Assembly (NCBI GenBank): GCA_025960445.1
Contig: JAICIT010000166.1
Location: forward strand, 1 to 6,279
From: Bradyrhizobium sp.
GTDB lineage: Bacteria > Pseudomonadota > Alphaproteobacteria > Rhizobiales > Xanthobacteraceae
Reading direction: 5' to 3'
Length of the DNA: 6,279 nt
The translations under genes and the position numbers were made by a program. The notes beneath the pieces are model-generated. The model searched no databases, was not told where the DNA came from, and saw nothing but the letters and a program-made list of their open reading frames with translations. Below are positions 5,783 through 6,279 of the stretch, in pieces. The stretch's first letter is position 1; each line of letters starts with the position of its first letter.

Positions 5783-5819
5783 ACTCAACACGAAAACGCC
5801 AGCGGCGCCTAAACTCGCA

Positions 5820-5839
5820 TGCGGCCTCACTCCGCCGCA
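5820..5839. repeat. Small hairpin over the oxidoreductase stop codon
   Basis: TGCGGC (5820-5825) and GCCGCA (5834-5839) pair into a 6-bp stem with an 8-nt loop, covering the stop codon at 5829-5827. It may be chance in GC-rich DNA or a weak processing element between two genes of one operon. It lacks a T-tract. Confidence 0.2.
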
Positions 5840-6279
5840 AGCGGCTTCGTCGTCTCTAACTTCAGCTCGGCCCGGGTCTTCGGCTTAGCCTTAATTTTCA
5901 GGTCCTCGAAATCCTGCCGGTCGCGAACAGCGTTACGGAAAATCTGCTCCTTGCCCGGCAGATATTGCGGCGGACAGAACATGTCCGGCACGCCATACCA
6001 TGCTGCGGCTTTCAGCGTGAATGAGGGATCGACCAGATGCGGGCGGCCGAGCGCCACCAGGTCGGCACGGCCGGCCGCGAGGATGGTGTTGACCTGGTCT
6101 GCCGTTGTGATGTTGCCGACGCACATGGTCGCGACCCGCGCTTCGTTGCGAACCTGGTCGGAGAACGGCGTCTGGAACATGCGCCCGTAGATCGGCTGCG
6201 CATCGCGCACGGTCTGGCCGGTCGAGACATCGATCATGTCCACCCCGGCTTCGGCGAACGCGCGCGCGACAGCGACAGC
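5827..6279 (-). CDS. C-terminal part of OYE-type oxidoreductase, probable bifunctional 2-aminobenzoyl-CoA / salicylyl-CoA monooxygenase-reductase
   Basis: The last 150 residues of a larger protein; the frame stays open to the right edge, so the true start lies outside. Visible blocks belong to the FMN-binding barrel of NADH:flavin oxidoreductases of the Old Yellow Enzyme family: [33 protein letters not shown], the strand [36 protein letters not shown], then a Lys-rich tail. [16 protein letters not shown], the AAAWYGV segment and the Q-P-Y/Y-G-R pattern recall the C-terminal half of the bifunctional salicylyl-CoA 5-hydroxylase/2-aminobenzoyl-CoA monooxygenase-reductase group. Those enzymes hydroxylate and reduce the ring of anthraniloyl-CoA or salicylyl-CoA, the step after a CoA ligase like the one at the left edge. 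The N-terminal monooxygenase half is not seen, so a stand-alone OYE reductase remains possible. Confidence 0.8.
   Translation of the reverse strand, partial: AVAVARAFAEAGVDMIDVSTGQTVRDAQPIYGRMFQTPFSDQVRNEARVATMCVGNITTADQVNTILAAGRADLVALGRPHLVDPSFTLKAAAWYGVPDMFCPPQYLPGKEQIFRNAVRDRQDFEDLKIKAKPKTRAELKLETTKPLAAE

Noticed and set aside
5772..5840. Longer FAD monooxygenase from 5840 (23 extra residues)
   Set aside because: It would overlap the upstream gene's stop and add an Arg-rich leader before an FAD motif that normally sits at the very N-terminus; GGAG before 5771 supports the short form.
5280..5888. Open frame of 202 codons on the plus strand
   Set aside because: Antisense to the FAD monooxygenase and its upstream gap; it exists because GC-rich coding DNA is stop-poor, and its product has no recognisable domain.
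6241..6243. GTG as the start of a 138-residue oxidoreductase
   Set aside because: The frame is open further to the right edge with conserved barrel sequence ([12 protein letters not shown]), so this is an internal Val codon of a truncated gene.

Overview
The window is GC-rich DNA (about 60% by eye) with the look of an alphaproteobacterial soil or rhizosphere organism. The gene content, protein wording and Shine-Dalgarno style resemble Bradyrhizobium or Rhodopseudomonas, but this is a judgement from reading and not a database result. All of it is coding except one divergent control region of about 290 bp and a few short gaps. No rRNA, tRNA, CRISPR array or insertion sequence was seen.

Layout. 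(1) Minus strand, 2568 down to the left edge: a MarR-family regulator, an arylformamidase-like alpha/beta hydrolase whose TTG start lies 3 nt after the regulator's stop codon, and a benzoate/2-aminobenzoate-CoA ligase cut by the left edge. (2) 2569-2861: the divergent control region. It holds two candidate operators, tandem IHF-like sites and a near-consensus sigma-54 promoter pointing right. (3) Plus strand, 2862-4516: a secreted Leu/Ile/Val-type (family 1 Peripla_BP_6) solute-binding protein and a small single-domain cupin. (4) Minus strand, 5771-4521 and the right edge-5827: a PhzS-like FAD monooxygenase, preceded by the C-terminal part of an Old-Yellow-Enzyme-type oxidoreductase. That C-terminus resembles bifunctional 2-aminobenzoyl-CoA (or salicylyl-CoA 5-) monooxygenase/reductases. 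The cupin and FAD monooxygenase genes converge with only 4 nt between their stop codons.

How the genes may work together (inference). The locus looks like a MarR-controlled uptake and degradation cluster for an aromatic, probably N-heteroaromatic, compound that funnels into anthranilate (or salicylate) and then its CoA thioester. A consistent reading is: the binding protein captures the substrate; the PhzS-like enzyme hydroxylates a bicyclic ring; the cupin may open it oxidatively; the formamidase-like hydrolase releases an N-acyl group to give anthranilate; the ligase makes anthraniloyl-CoA; and the OYE-type monooxygenase/reductase dearomatises it. Kynurenine breakdown and an auxin-degradation (iad-like) role are competing readings. 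The substrate cannot be fixed from this window.
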